Source: Lasiodiplodia sp. COLG20 (Eukaryota; Ascomycota; Dothideomycetes; Botryosphaeriales; Botryosphaeriaceae). Taken from it: a DNA stretch of 64,000 nt. This document shows, one piece after another, positions 46,201 through 58,970 of the stretch (positions are counted from its first letter, which is position 1; the number at the start of each line of letters is the position of its first letter). Below the pieces are notes generated by a model. It was not told where the DNA came from and ran no database searches. It was given only the letters and a program-made list of their open reading frames with translations. The stretch lies in the NCBI GenBank assembly GCA_009801085.1, contig VNWV01000001.1, positions 6,386,001 to 6,450,000 of the forward strand. Direction: 5' to 3'. Made by a program: the position numbers and the translations under genes.

Positions 46201-48239
46201 ATGTCGAGGTTGAGCCTTCTCTCCTCTGTGAGATAGGCAACCAAGGCAGAGCACATGACCGCTGTTCCCCGTCGTCGTAGAGCAATAGTAGCACTCTGTA
46301 CGACGACCGGGAAACGGGGGAATTTGGCCTGGCGAGCCGGCCTTGCGCGCGCGCGCGAAAAGGCTGGATGGGAGCCAGACGTCGTACAATGGCGTTTTTC
46401 GTGTGGCAGTACTGGGCCGGGGTGCACAGCCCTGGGAAGCGGGAGGCGGAAAGGGAAATTAGTGGCGGGAGTTGGGGGCCGTGTGGGCGGTGAGAAAGCG
46501 GCAACGGGATCGGGCGGGAGGCGGGGGGTGGATTTGGGGTGGGAAACCGGGGACGGGCGGATGTGCGATGAGGTGGGTGGATATGATCTGAGCGGGGGAG
46601 GGGGGGGGGATCGTTCGAGCCCCGGGGATTTGCAGCTGGGGCAGCGGCTTCTTGGTGTTGAGGATTAGTCTTTGAAATGCATGAGTCTGGACTCTGGAGT
46701 TATGCATTATCCATCCTATTGAGGATAGAGTTCACTGCTGATGCAGTGCTTCAGCCGGGATGTGCTGGATAACGCTGGAGAGGATTCGGTATTGTAAGTG
46801 TCGATCTCGCCAAAACCGGCACGACTTTATCGCGCGTGTTCTCTCGGGGATGCAAAGTGAGTGTTGGTACGACAGAGCGGAGCGGAACCCGACGCGAGAG
46901 GGTAGCAGCGGTAGGAGAGGACCTGGGAGGCAAGGGGAACGTGCTAGGGAATAATCTGCCGGGATCTAAGCCGCGGAGCGGAAGTGAGGGCAAGGCGTAC
47001 GCTGTGATTGGCAGCGGAAAGAAAAAATTTTCCCGCATTCTGTGCGCACGGAAGCTGGTGATGCTTTCGAGGGATCTATTCTCCTGTTCTCTCTTTTGGT
47101 ATGCCATCTCGTCATCTTCATTAAGAGAACTATGACCACGTTCCAGCTCCCCTTAAGCCATGAGATATGCAAAAGAAATTGTTCCTATTGCATCGCGAGA
47201 TCTGTCTGAGCACTCCTATTTCCTGTCATAGAGTTGTTTCCACTGCATGGACTTTTGCCTTCTTCACCCCTCACATCCCCAATGCACGTCCCCGATCATC
47301 TTTGTTTCCCACAACACGCGTCGACCACGCGCTATCGAACGTGTTCTTCATACTGCCTACGCAAAGACCTCATGGCGCACCTATGCAGGTCTCACGGCTC
47401 TCCAGACGCTGCGGGGAAGCCGTTGGACCTGCCGTGCTCTTCTGCGAGGCTCTGGCAGCACGGCAGTGTGCGGGCAGCATAAGAAAAAGTCGCCGAGCAT
47501 GCGTTCTGCAGGAACAGAGAGCACAGCGGCGAGGTGAGGAGAGAGCGCGGCATGGCGTAGCGTGGAGGGGGAATCAGTTGCACTTGAGCACAACATGGGA
47601 AAGGCGTTGCGTACTGTTCGGGCGTTCCTGCATTTGCCTTTCTTTCCATGATTTTCTTGTACCTTCTTTCAGCTAGAGGTCTCTACGGATCTTTGGCCAA
47701 TTCTTCCCAATCTTCCCTGAGCGGCACGATGATTTCGCTCTGCAAGCTGCGAGCGGTGCCTCCGGCAGTGGAGTACTTGCATTTTCCGACGACGCTGGTA
47801 AGCCTTGGTAGGAAGAAGAGGGCGGAGGTTTCAACACAGATGATGGAAGTTTGGCGTGTAAAATCTCTGATGACGTAGAGTGTATAGCTTTGCAGATCAA
47901 CATGAACAGCGGGACTGCTCAATCCGGCTTCAAGCTAGGCTGTGTCGTAGACTTGGAGCACCCCAGCTGCAAGTGCAAAATGCAAGGGTTCGTCTGTACA
48001 ATTTTACATGCTGAACATCCTTGTAGATGATTGTACTTACTTTTGGAGTGTGGTAAACGTGTGTTGTTTCCTGCGGTCAAGGATGTCGTGCAACGGGATG
48101 AGGTTCCCAACCTCAGACGGCAAAGTAGTGCTATGGAAGTGGTAGTGCCAACTTCCGTCGGGAATGAAGCCCAAATAATATTTTTAGGCGTGGTGACTTC
48201 CGAGCACTGAGCAATGACAGTAAATCTTGGCCAATGAAC
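43267..48239. other. Intergenic, about 5 kb, no intact gene
   Basis: This is the largest gap. Frames such as plus 43811-44404 and 45129-45842 are low-complexity and unrecognised. 45421-45480 is rich in GCATGC words. A run of alternating GC lies near 46346-46357 and a run of 9 G at 46601-46609. A plus-strand frame at 47689-48027 is open apart from one TAG (47809), and its end is Cys-rich. It may be another relic next to the decayed zinc-finger gene. Confidence 0.45.
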
Positions 48240-49436
48240 GACATTTCTCGCTGTTGTCAACGGGCGGTTCAAACTTCGGAGTCGGGACAACGAGGCCTGG
48301 CTATCTCATTGTAGCATTGGATCAGATCTTAGAGTCCATCAGGGTGATGGTCGCCTGCCTATACAAACTTCTTCTCCGTAGACCCGCTTCAATCGACCGC
48401 CTTGGAAATCAAACAGCTGAAGATGTTTCATGCTTTCAGCCTTTCAATATTCCTTATGTCCGCGGTAAATTTCCCAATCTCCGTCCGTAAGCGGCCACTT
48501 GATTGGCAAAAGATGATCACTCGGTAGAGACAGCTGTTGTTGTACAGAAGGACACCGAGACCAGATGCGCACAGACGCTGTTGCAACCAAGAGCTACCCA
48601 GAACGGACAATTATTAAACGTAGCGATCAAGCAAATGGATTTATGGAGCATAGACCGCCAGATGCTTTCGATGGCTCCAGCCACCGAGAAAGCAACCATA
48701 CTACAGTTAAGTCAATAGCCACGACAATGAGGCTCCACAATATGCCATAGGCCGGGGCAAATGCTTTACTAGTTATCTGTGATAGAGTTTGACTCGAAAA
48801 CATCCGTTGGTTCTGGTGAAGTCATTAGCAACATCTACATTGAAATGCCGCCTCGACGGAAAATTCAGGGTGGCTGCGACATTACCCGCTTTTAATGCAA
48901 TTATCACTGTCTCACAGCGTATTCCCGGTCTAAGAAAGATGGAAGTAAAATTTGCGTTCGCTTCCCATACCTTTGAAGTGGATACTCCTTGTACAGTTAG
49001 GAAACATGTAATCAGCGATCTTCAACCCTACATCTGCACCTTGCGGAATTGTAACCACAATTATCATTGGTTCGAGGATCAATTAGCTTTGTCTCGCCAT
49101 GAAACCCAGTCCCACAGATTTGAATACTTTTGTTGCAACACTTGTAGACAGTTGTCATTTTCACAATCAGTAGACTTTGAGTGTTACGTGAGTGAAAAGC
49201 ACCCAGGGATTTCTGAACCAATTCATATACCCCTGAGCATATTTCACGCCACAGCCTCTCAAAAAGGCACACGAAGCCTTGGATTCCGGCAAACCGGTAT
49301 CTTGAAATGGCATGTACCTCGTCATCTCGCGCAGGTTTCACTCTTTGATTTGGCAAGAGTGGACCTTGCTCCTGATCGTGATACTTTACAAGGGAACGAT
49401 TCAGACGCTGCACAACATTCCATGGAATTCTGATTG
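48240..49436 (+). pseudogene. Decayed C2H2 zinc-finger protein gene
   Basis: Two plus-strand stretches together resemble a large fungal family of C2H2 zinc-finger proteins, often found near NACHT/ankyrin or heterokaryon-incompatibility-type genes. The first (to 48490) reads SIRVMVACLYKLLLRRPASIDR, followed by FNIPYVRGKFP. After a frame change near 48486 comes MITR-stop-RQLLLYRR, where the family has an unbroken ITRRRQ-like run. The second (48789-49433) has KHVISDLQPYICTLRNC, then HETQSHRFEYFCCNTC, and ends with WHVPRHLAQVSLFDLAR. At least seven stops lie between the two (first TAG 48525-48527). The first finger's expected Cys pair is missing (EVKFAF). I read this as a dead copy. Family assignment is from memory of conserved blocks. 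Confidence 0.6.
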
Positions 49437-51511
49437 TTCGATATCGGAAAATATGCTGCGAGCTTTTTGACGCATCCTGAGAAGATGGTTGTGCGGGATA
49501 CCCTTCTCAGCCAGTCGGACACACGAGACCTTGGACAGACCCTGGGGAACGTCCAACCACCCGAAAGACATGAGATAGGTGGGACCCGTTAATCGAGAAA
49601 CTCTCCCCGGCTCGAAATGGAGACAGTGATATTGCTCCAATATTTTTACGGCGCAGCCGCAAGCTCAGGTACGGTCTTCTCGCCATCTGGGCGTGTGTTC
49701 ACCTTCGAGACTAGAAGAGAGAGAACCCCGACATTGAAATTTCTAAAAGTAGAGTGTATATAGTAGTTGGAAGCAACTTAGTGTAAGAGGTGAGCCCAAG
49801 AGCGTGGAGAAGTCAAACTTTGCTTACCCTCATGTTGGTCTACCTCGTACGGTTCTGACAAGGGAGGAAACAAGAGGCGAATCCAGTTCTCACCAGAAAT
49901 GCACGGACAATGAGCTGATTGGATGGAGACTTCTAGTAGCTGATCAGTGGAATATAGCATTGGATTCAGTGAATCAGGTCCCCATGGCACTGGTGAAATG
50001 GATCTGCATGTGAGCTCATCCAACTAAAACATGAAGAAGTAGTGGGGTAGTGTTCAACACGAAGCAGAGAGAAGGCAACGCCGCTGCACAAGCTGGAGGA
50101 AGATGGAGAAGGAGACGCGTTAGCAAAAGCAATAGAAGATCATGAATCCTTCAGCCCCTCGATGTAGCTGTGATGGTGCCACATGGCTGGCTATATTTCG
50201 GTTGTATCTGCAGGTGCGAGGAAGAAGAGCTTCGGTACCAGGAATTTGAGCTGTTCCATTGTCAACATCACCGCGCGCGTCCCCCCATCTATTTGAAATG
50301 GCACGCAGCGACTAGAATGGGCGTAAGTGAAGCATAAAAGAGGCGTCCGGCAAGACGGACTTGGCTAGAAAATTTGCCGACTGGTGAAACTGCAGTCAGC
50401 CGGCGTAGGAGCCGACAACGGCGGCGCCACCATCGGGTTAGCATGGATCGGAGGATTCATCTCGCGTAGGCGACTGGTGATAGCGTCGCTGCGCCGCAGG
50501 GGCGAAGTAGCAGTGGGGAGAGAGCAGGACGCTGTGCCGCTTCGGGAGCGGCGAGCCGCGCGCCCCGACGCCAGCCGAGCCCAAACAGTCAAGTGCGATC
50601 GGCAACGGCATCACCTAACCTCTCGAGACTGCGCCGCCAGCACGCGATCCCTCTCTCATCACCCAATCTACCGGTTAGCCCAGGGACCTGCATCTGCCGA
50701 GCACGTACAGCAACTTCACCGAGTCATGAAACATCACTACCCTCACTGCCGACCACGAGCCGCTGTTGCAAGTCCACGCCGTTGTCGCGTACACCGGAGC
50801 CGTTCGTTTCAGCGGATACCAGGGAGCGGGTCTCTCCCGCCGCTTAGCCCGCGCCCTTGCGCAATTGCGGATGATTTGCTGGGCGTCGCCGCCTGGCCCC
50901 CATCCACCGATGCGCCATTTCCACTTTGGGCCAATGTCCTGCTTCATCACGAGCTCGAGCCCCGTCTGGCGTCGGCCACCAGAACGCTTTCCTGGGGGAT
51001 GCGCCGTCACACTCTGCCGTTCTGTGGAGCTCCCGTCTCCATCCGCGCCACGCCTGGCTCTGTCGGTCCACTGGCCCGTCCCAGTGCTTCCTTCAGCATC
51101 CCCTTTGGTGCCAAGAGTTTGGTAGAGAATTTCTCTTGCGTAAATCTTGTCCATATGCAGCACAAAGCCGCGCTGGAGCCTGCCATCCGTCAGCATGGTA
51201 CCGGGTAAAGGCCTGGCCCAGACTAATGCACGTCGTCTTACCAGTCTGGCTGATCTACCACAAATATACCCGGCTGTCTATCACTATGCCTTCCTGCTAT
51301 TCCTGGCCCCAACGGCCGCCCCTACGCCATTTTCTTCCCTGCCTCTTACATACGCCCGTATCTGCTCTTCCCACGCCCGATGCGCGACCACGGCATGGAT
51401 CTTCACTTTCTAGATATCATCTTGATCTACTCTCCCACCTGACCTTGCTTGCTCTCCTACTGGCCCAGTATTGTCTCTCGGGATCCCGCTACTCTTACCT
51501 TCCACGCAGCT
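49437..51511. other. Intergenic, about 2.1 kb
   Basis: 49437-50350 is AT-richer and may continue the relic (a short frame follows the stop at 49433). 50384-51208 holds a 274-codon plus-strand frame that overlaps long minus frames and looks non-coding. 51250-51511 is a C/T-rich leader for the receptor gene. Confidence 0.45.
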
Positions 51512-53237
51512 ATGCGGTTGTTCTGGCTGCTGGTGCTCGTCCTGAGCCCACTGCTCGCCCTGGCGCAATCAAACCCTCTGGCGTCAGTCCTGGAAGCACT
51601 GCCAGCGTGCGGGGTATGTACAATAGTTGCTATTTACTGCACACTTTCACATGGAAAAGCACGGCTGACCGTGGTGTTCAGAGAACATGCCTTATGTACG
51701 GCGTCCAGCAGTCGGAATGTTCCCCAACCAACGTCACATGCATCTGCACCGACGTAGCGCTGAAGAAATATGTCGAGGGTTGCGCCATGGCCGAGTGCAC
51801 CATCAAGCAGGCGCTGTTCACCAAGAACGTCACTCTCTCTTCCTGTGGAGCAGAGCATCGGGATAGGACGAAACATGTCTCTTACATCGGCGTTGGTGGA
51901 GCTATTATTGCTTTCATCGCCATTGTCATGCGGCTGCTGGCACGGCTGCCTGCCTTCGGTGGAGATTTTGGGTGGGATGACGCAGTCATGCTCTTGACGC
52001 TGGTGAGTTCTTTATTGCTGGTCGTGAGTGTGGTGTGGTTAGGCTAACTCTAGTCAACCCAGCCCGTCATGATACCACTTTCATCCCTTTCGGTTGTCCG
52101 TAAGTCATCCCCTGATCCAATTTGCACACTAAACAGCCGCTGACAACTTTGGGTCAGTCGCCGACTCAGGACTAGGCAAAGACATGTGGACTGTCACACC
52201 TAAAGACATCACCCACATCCTCTACGTTCGCTACCCTTAAACCTATATTGCCTATCTACGGTCATCTAACCACGCAGTCATTTAGATCTATTACTTCGAC
52301 GAATCTCTCTACATCACGTGCCTGTCCCTCGTTAAGATCAGCATCTGCTGCTTTTACTTACGCATCTTCCCGGACCGACGCTTCCGCATTTACGTCTACA
52401 TCGTCATCTTCTTCTGCGCCTCATATGCCATCACCTTCGTCACGGCCGTCTCGCTCCAATGTAAACCCATCAACCTCGCCTGGAAACATTGGGACGGTGA
52501 ACACCACGGCTCCTGCATCAGCATGAACGCTTTAGGATGGACTTCTGCAGCCGCCAACATCGCGCTCGACATCGTCGTCATCACACTGCCTCTACCGCAA
52601 GTCCTAAAGCTCGTGCTCAGCGCCCGGAAGAAGTTCCACGTCATGTGCATGTTCTCTGTCGGATTGTTCGTCACCGTGGTGTCGATGCTGCGCCTCAAGT
52701 GGATGATCCAGTTCGCCAACAGCCAGAACGTAACGTGGGATTATGTTCCCATTGGCTATTGGTCTACCATCGAGGTCCATGCAGGCATTCTGTGCGCCTG
52801 TCTGCCTGCCGTGCGCGCACTGGTGTACAAGTGCTTCCCACGCTTGCGCGAGCGCGGTTCCTCTCGCAGCGGGAAGTATGGAGGCGGGAACAGCTACTTT
52901 GGGAACGGGATGAGCGGCAGTAGAGGCGGTGCGATCGATACAAGCACGAGTATTGTGCAGAGGGTGAGCAAGGCCGGAGATGAGTGGGTTAAGTTGGATG
53001 AGGTGGAGAGTTCGGAGAGAGGATATAGCACCGGGGGCAAAATGGGGAGCGTGAGTACGATAGGGGAAGATGGGGGCTATTACGGTGGGAAAGGTGGAGG
53101 CGGAGTAGCGGATGTTGGAAAACCTCCAGGAGTTATGGTGAGTGCGAGATGTTACCATGCTATTTGAAAGCGTATAATAGTTACAGGGCGGCTTTTTTTC
53201 TTTTGTGGAGCAGGCTCATTCCTTTGAGTTGTTATGA
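51512..53237 (+). CDS. CFEM-domain PTH11-type membrane receptor
   Basis: Exons 51512-51613, 51682-52002, 52063-52099 (37 nt), 52158-52225 and 52286-53137, then probably 53214-53237, give about 467 residues. If the last intron is retained, the frame ends at 53167 (469 residues). The signal peptide is MRLFWLLVLVLSPLLALAQS. The CFEM domain is at about 25-90 with eight Cys (LPACGRTC, SECSP, TCICTD, EGCAMAEC and SSCG). Seven membrane helices follow from about 97, with FGWDDAVMLL, GLGKDMWTV after the third exon, a WTSAAANIALDIVVITLPLP helix and the VEVHAGI-like STIEVHAGILCACLPAVR. A cytosolic Ser/Gly-rich tail follows. Known relatives: PTH11-class receptors sensing host surface cues; CFEM may bind heme or surface ligands. 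The donor after exon 4 (GTTCGC) is weak. Confidence 0.88.
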
Positions 53238-55529
53238 AAAAAAATTAATGAAGGTGTGATGGTTCAACGGGCGGCTCTATCTTTGCATCAAGATTCGGAA
53301 AGGAAAAGGGTGTCTTGGATAGCATCTACATAGAGCTGTAACATAAGCCAGCAAGCATGATGTCTACGATTGACATTGTCAGGAAGCATTCACTCACACA
53401 ATTGTGGAGTGACTCAACACTCACCATCTGCGGCTTTCACATGTCAGCAATAGAGATGACTGGGAACTAGACCTTTTGCCCTTTCAGGGAACATTGGGGC
53501 GGGCGATTTGGGGCCCACATTTAGTAGGGCTTACGCGTTGTGTTCCTTTTTTCAAGCGTCCTGGATACCGAACCCCTTTCGGAGAGATGGACCGGGAAAT
53601 TCGGATTTTTGTGGGTGGCTGGCTGATTGATGGAAAGTTCGGAAGGACGAGACGGGGAGCGGACCTTCCTATTCGGGTTACAACGCCGGTAGATTTCGAA
53701 GCTTGACGTTTGGGAGAAAATGCAACGTTTCACCTGTAGGAACGCGTCGATCGCCTTTTCTTGCATGGGCGAGAGGGGTCGATGGTACCGTCGTCGGAGA
53801 GATCCGACGGGCAGGGGCGGCCGACTGCGGCGGGCTCCATGGGAGTTTTACGTGCTTAGGGACAAGACTTCGATTGATGGATGCATTGAAACCTGCCGTG
53901 ATCGATAGAGTATGGCATTGCATAATGCAGGAGCTATTTTCCCTTGAGGCAGTTGGTGTGAAGCAGCTCATGTATAAAGTGGAGCAAAGGGTTTGCGGGT
54001 GATGTTGCCTGCGCAGACATGATGCTAATTAGGTCGGTTTGATTGGCTGGACGTCGGACCCTAAACCTGGCTGCAGAACTGTGCCACAAACTGCTAGTGT
54101 AAAGCTTCCCTTTTCATAAAAAGCCTCGATTCTGACCTATAGTATTCCCAGAGTAAGCCCAAACAGCTTTCTGATTGGTCCCTATGATCTTCGCGCCAGC
54201 ATCCGGTCAAAGAGGGGACTGGAAGATGCCGTGCGGTCAGTTGTAGCCGTGGATGGGAAGTACCCTTATAAATGAATGGATATGATGGCGAGGCTATGAG
54301 GCGCGTTTTGGCTACTGCAGCGAGACTCAAGAGATGTAGAAATAGTATTACGAAAAAAATCTGGACAGGTGCTTGGTTTTGCGACTTCAAAATATGTTAC
54401 AAGAGTCCTCATGTCGTAACATAGTCCATGCTTTTCGGTGGGTCTTGCGGGTTCTGTTGCTTCAACTCGAGCAGCTGGTCAGGCAACCAACTTCGACACT
54501 TGATTAGCACTAGATTTTCAGTTGGACTTATTAATTAGCACGAAATTCTGGAACAGTTTTCATTAATTTATTTGAATGCTGAAAGTAGTTCACCTACAAT
54601 TTAAAAAGTAGACATTGATACTGATAGACAGCTAACCGGAGCGAATATGGGTATTGCCAAGCCACCTCAAGCCAATTACGGTACTATCAGTATGTATAGT
54701 ATCCACTTAGCTTTACTTCCTACAGCCAGTAGCCACCGCGGAGTTACTCAGCATAGGTGATCTGTACGTGCGTGCGGTACGCTCGAGATCATGCCTGGTT
54801 GTTCTTTTTTTGCAGGCTCTCAGTTCCAATCTAAGCACATCGAAAACAACGGTATTATAAGCGAAGGCCTTTTGTATGCCATTGAGGACAATATTGATAT
54901 TTAGACGGATTTTCCTAGTGGGGGGTCTAGATCGATAGAAGAATAGCGTGCGGCGTTTGTTCGAGACCACGCCAGGGCGACGCTTGACGTCATCATCTCC
55001 TTCACAACTCTCATCCCAAGCAACACGAATATTTCCAACTTACTCGTGGAGTAGATCACGGAATCCCACGTATCAATGCCCCTTGTATACGGGTCTACAG
55101 ATCCTTCCCTGCTTGCGATGCAAGCTCCGGATCTAAGCGGTTGGCATTCTTTCAAATCTGGCATTGTTGCTTGGAGATCGATCCCTAAGATCGGCGCTTT
55201 ACCTGTTGCAGCCGTTCTTGACTACTATTGTCCCCAGCTCTCATTCCTCCTGGCGCTTGAGAAGGTCAGTCATGACGCAAAGGAAGGGAACTGAAGGCCT
55301 GTCACGGCGCGCATCACGCGCTCTCGACAGCGAGACAAAACTGGCGGCGAGTCCGCCTCCGTCTCCGCATACCTACATCCCTTGATTATTCTGTACCTTG
55401 TTGCACGAGAACGACGACTCCCGCAGGCTGTGAGGTCTACGGAGCGGATTTCCGTCAACCACGAGGAAGGCCCTTGTTTCATCGATGCCTGCGTCCAGAG
55501 CGTCACCGCCGCTGCTGCCAACCACGAAC
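53238..55529. other. Intergenic, about 2.3 kb
   Basis: 54500-54720 is AT-rich. A plus-strand frame at 54962-55294 is open apart from one TAG (55052-55054) and contains no motif I know; it ends 235 bp before the oxidoreductase. I see no tRNA or transposon. Confidence 0.45.
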
Positions 55530-57447
55530 ATGGCGAATAAGGAGGGCAAGAAGAAGGTGCTGGTGGTTGGAGCCGGAGCAGCTGGTACGCGCAGTCCCAA
55601 TTGCCCATTAGCTTCCCCCAATTGCAACCACATCTTTTCCCCGGTACTGGCTAGCATGACACTGACACTGCCCCAGGAATGTCATGCGCCTACCACCTCT
55701 CACAAAATCCGGACAAATTCGACGTCACCCTCATCGACAGCGTGTCATACTGCGGCGGGCAGGCCTTCTCAATCCCCATCGACGCGCAAAAGCACGGCGC
55801 GTCATGGCTGAACCAGGGCGTGCAGGGCGGGTCATACATCTTCCACCACACGCTCACCATGTTCGCGCGGCAGGGCCACGCCGCGAACCCGGTGAACCTG
55901 CACGTCTCGTTCGGCAAGGGCGACACGTTCTGGACGAACGTGTACCCGACCAAGCTGCTGGAGCGGCACCAGAAGGAGGTCAAGCGCTTCGCGCGCATGC
56001 TGGGCATCGTGCGCGCGCTCGAGCTCGTCTTCGCGCTGCTGCCCATCAAGCTCCTCATGAAGCTGTTCCGCTTCTCGTACGAGTTTGCCAATGCCGTCGC
56101 GCTGCCCATGGTCGCTCTGTTCCTCGGAACTGGTAACTACACGCCTGACGTGCCTAGCATCATCCTCGAGCGCCTCTGTACCAGTCCCACGTACGGCATG
56201 TGGTTCCCGCCCGACGATAAGAGCATTGCGAGTAACGAGCCGCCCATGGTGGTGTTCCCGAACTTTGGCGTCTTCTACGAGGACTGGCGGAAGGACCTGG
56301 TGAAGCGCGGCGTCGAGGTGAGATTGGCGACGGAGCTGACGCAGGTCGTGCGCCGCGACAAAATGGGCGTCGTGGTGAAGACCATCAAGCGCACGCCCGC
56401 ACCGGACGGTCACAATCCGGCGAGCGCATGGGCGCCGGAAGATCCGACGAGCAACGCGGATGCCGGTGCCGAGGAGACAGAGGAACGGTACGACGAGTTG
56501 GTGCTGTGCTGCCTGTACGTCATGTCGCGAGCCTCACTTTTGATTAAGATTTCCCCGTTGGGCGAAAGGGTCTTGAGAAGAACTGTGCATACGCTAACTG
56601 TTAGTCTTTCATCAGAGCCGATACGGCCAAACGCCTGCTCGGCAAGACGGCATCGTGGCGCGAACGGCGCGTGCTCGGCGCGGCAAAGTTCTCCGACGAC
56701 ATCACCATTACGCACTGCGATGCCGACTACATGCGCCGCCACTACGAGAACGGCTTCAACCCGGAGCAGGCCGTGTCGAGTCTGGGCGGCGTTGACATGA
56801 CGGAGCGGTGCGAGCACGCAAAGAAGAGCTTCAAGCCCATGTACTACATCAAGCCCTACGAGCAGGACATGACGAAACTCGAGATGTGCTTCGACTGCAC
56901 CAACTACCAGGCCCAGTTTCCGCCCGATGTTGACTTTGACGACCACGTCTTTCAGACTATCTTCCTGAACAAAAAGCGGGACGGCCACCTTTGGACGGAT
57001 AATGAAATCGACGAGTCGAAGATCATTAGGAAGGACTGGTGGCATCAGCTTTGCCACTCGTGGACCCACTACGCCTTCGTCGTGCCGTGGATGTGGCTGC
57101 TGCAGGGCCGTCGCCGCACCCGCTTCGCCTCGTCCTGGACCATGATTAACGCCCACGAGGTCGCCATCATGAGTGGTATCGCCGCCGCGGTTGACCTGGG
57201 CGCGAAGTATCCCGAGGATCTGGAAAGAGACAAGTTCGCGCTGTTGTGCTTCAGGCTGTACTATCTGCTCGTGTACGGCAGGTGGTATAGTAGGAAAGCG
57301 GTGAAGAAGGGCGAGGGCCAGGATTGGGCGTCCGGGCTCTATGGCAGTGTGTACAAGGGTCCGGGTGTTGTTGAGGAGGAAAGGTTGATGTGGAAGGAGG
57401 AGGTGAAGAGGGGAAATTCGCTGGAAGCAAAACGCAGTCGAGAGTAA
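55530..57447 (+). CDS. FAD-dependent oxidoreductase (flavin amine-oxidase-like)
   Basis: Three exons (55530-55584, 55677-56514, 56616-57447) encode 574 residues. The Rossmann dinucleotide motif VLVVGAGAAGMSCAYHLS spans the first splice junction, and splicing restores Gly there. A second FAD element is DVTLIDSVSYCGGQAFS, and SWLNQGVQGG follows. A hydrophobic patch (about 135-175, FALLPIKLLMKLFRFS) suggests membrane contact. A long C-terminal half contains HCDADYMRRHYENGF, typical of this fungal FAD group. An upstream in-frame ATG at 55485 would add 15 residues; I chose 55530 because it has A at -3 and G at +4. Family members oxidise amines or act in desaturation, but the substrate cannot be predicted. 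No biosynthetic cluster partners are visible. Confidence 0.82.
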
Positions 57448-58970
57448 CAACGCATCGAAAGCGAGGAGATGACAGTAAATAAAATAAGCAGTGATACCTG
57501 TGGGTCCAGCCTTATGCACAATAATTCTGTATAGATCTTGATTCGATTCGATGTGTGAGCCGACAACGTTACCTGGATGAATGTGAGCTATGAGGCGGCG
57601 AGCCTGAATGAAAGGCGGTGAACACCACAAGTAGTAATCCTTGGGCTGTCTATGTCATTTTCAGGAGGATAGCATGCGATTTACTAGGCACGCACGCATC
57701 TCTGGCCGGGGACGCGAGGCGTATGACGTGCATCGCAATCTCGCCAGATCGAGCTCGGCCCGGGTGAGCCGAGAAAGAACGATGGAAAAGGGGTGATGGC
57801 GATTTGCAGGCGAGGAAACATCCCATGCGACCCCCGCACTACTGGGGATGTTTTGCGTTGATGACGGAAGAAAGGGGTGCCGGCAGCGGCATGAAAGGGT
57901 TGTTGACGGAACGCTAAGGTAGGGCCCGGACCGCGATCCAGGGCCCAACGGCGAGACGGCAAGTGAGTCAGGTTCATCTTCTTGTTGGTGGCCGCAAGGG
58001 CAAACGGCTCTTGTCCTGTTGTGGTTGCTTTGTTGCAATGACGCCTGGGCCTGTGAGAAAGGTGAGGGGCCAGTTGTGGCGCTGCTGACTGTGGAGGTGG
58101 CGCAGTTTCTTGAGCAAACCTGCTTCAATCACTGCCTGTCAGCAGGGATTGGCGTTCCAGCGGGCCGGAGGATGCAGATTTGCGAGGGGCTGCGAGATCT
58201 GCCACGATCTCTCTCGTATCTTCTCCCCAGCTTCGGCGGCGACAACGGCGGTTGGCAAGCGATTCAGCCGTCGGGCCAGTACAGTAGCAAATGCGTATTC
58301 GTTTGCGTGGTGCCGGTGGATGTTGTGGTGGCGCAGGCTGGACTTAGCCGGATGTGGATCGGCACGACAAATGGAGATATCGCGTGGGCTTGCACGACGT
58401 AAGGAGAGGGGATGCGCCGTGGTACCGACGTCGATGATGACAGCAAGATGTGTTCAGCGCAATGGATCAGCACCTGGTGGCGGAGCAACGGTCATTAGAG
58501 TTGGTGTTCCCCCCCATGCGGCGATCACGCAGCGCTGGCAGTGTTTCGGGAAGGGCCTGTCGCAAGGAGCCACTGGCTCAGAGCCGCCCTCGCGCGGCCC
58601 CGGGCGCCTGCTGTCGCAGCGCGCGCGCAACCGGGTTCTGTTGGAGATCTGGCGACGAAGCGCTGAGTTGGCGCCGAGCGCGCAAGCGGGCTTGTCGTTC
58701 AGCTCATTGGTGACGTCGAAGGCTCAAGCCGGCCAAGGGTCCACTCTTGTTTGGCCTTGCGCACGGCTCTGCACCGGCCGCAGTCGCCGCCCACTAAACC
58801 CGCCCTCCGCTGCCAACTGCTCATCCCGCGGACTGGGCACACCGCGCCACTCCCTTCACCACTCTACCCTTCGACTGCTGCCCTCGCTCCTCTGCTCCAC
58901 CACTCTCTCGACCCGCTTCCCACCACTCACCACCTATGCATCTCACGAGCGCATAGCAGCGCCCGCAACC
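57448..58970. other. Intergenic, about 1.5 kb
   Basis: This is the promoter side of the CSC1 gene. 58780-58970 is a C-rich leader. A long plus frame (58110-59135) runs into the channel start but in a different frame before it, and is not supported. I see no repeat. Confidence 0.5.

Noticed and set aside
50384..51208. 274-codon plus-strand frame before the CFEM receptor
   Set aside because: Arg/Pro/Ser-rich, overlapped by minus frames, and no start context or motif; treated as chance.
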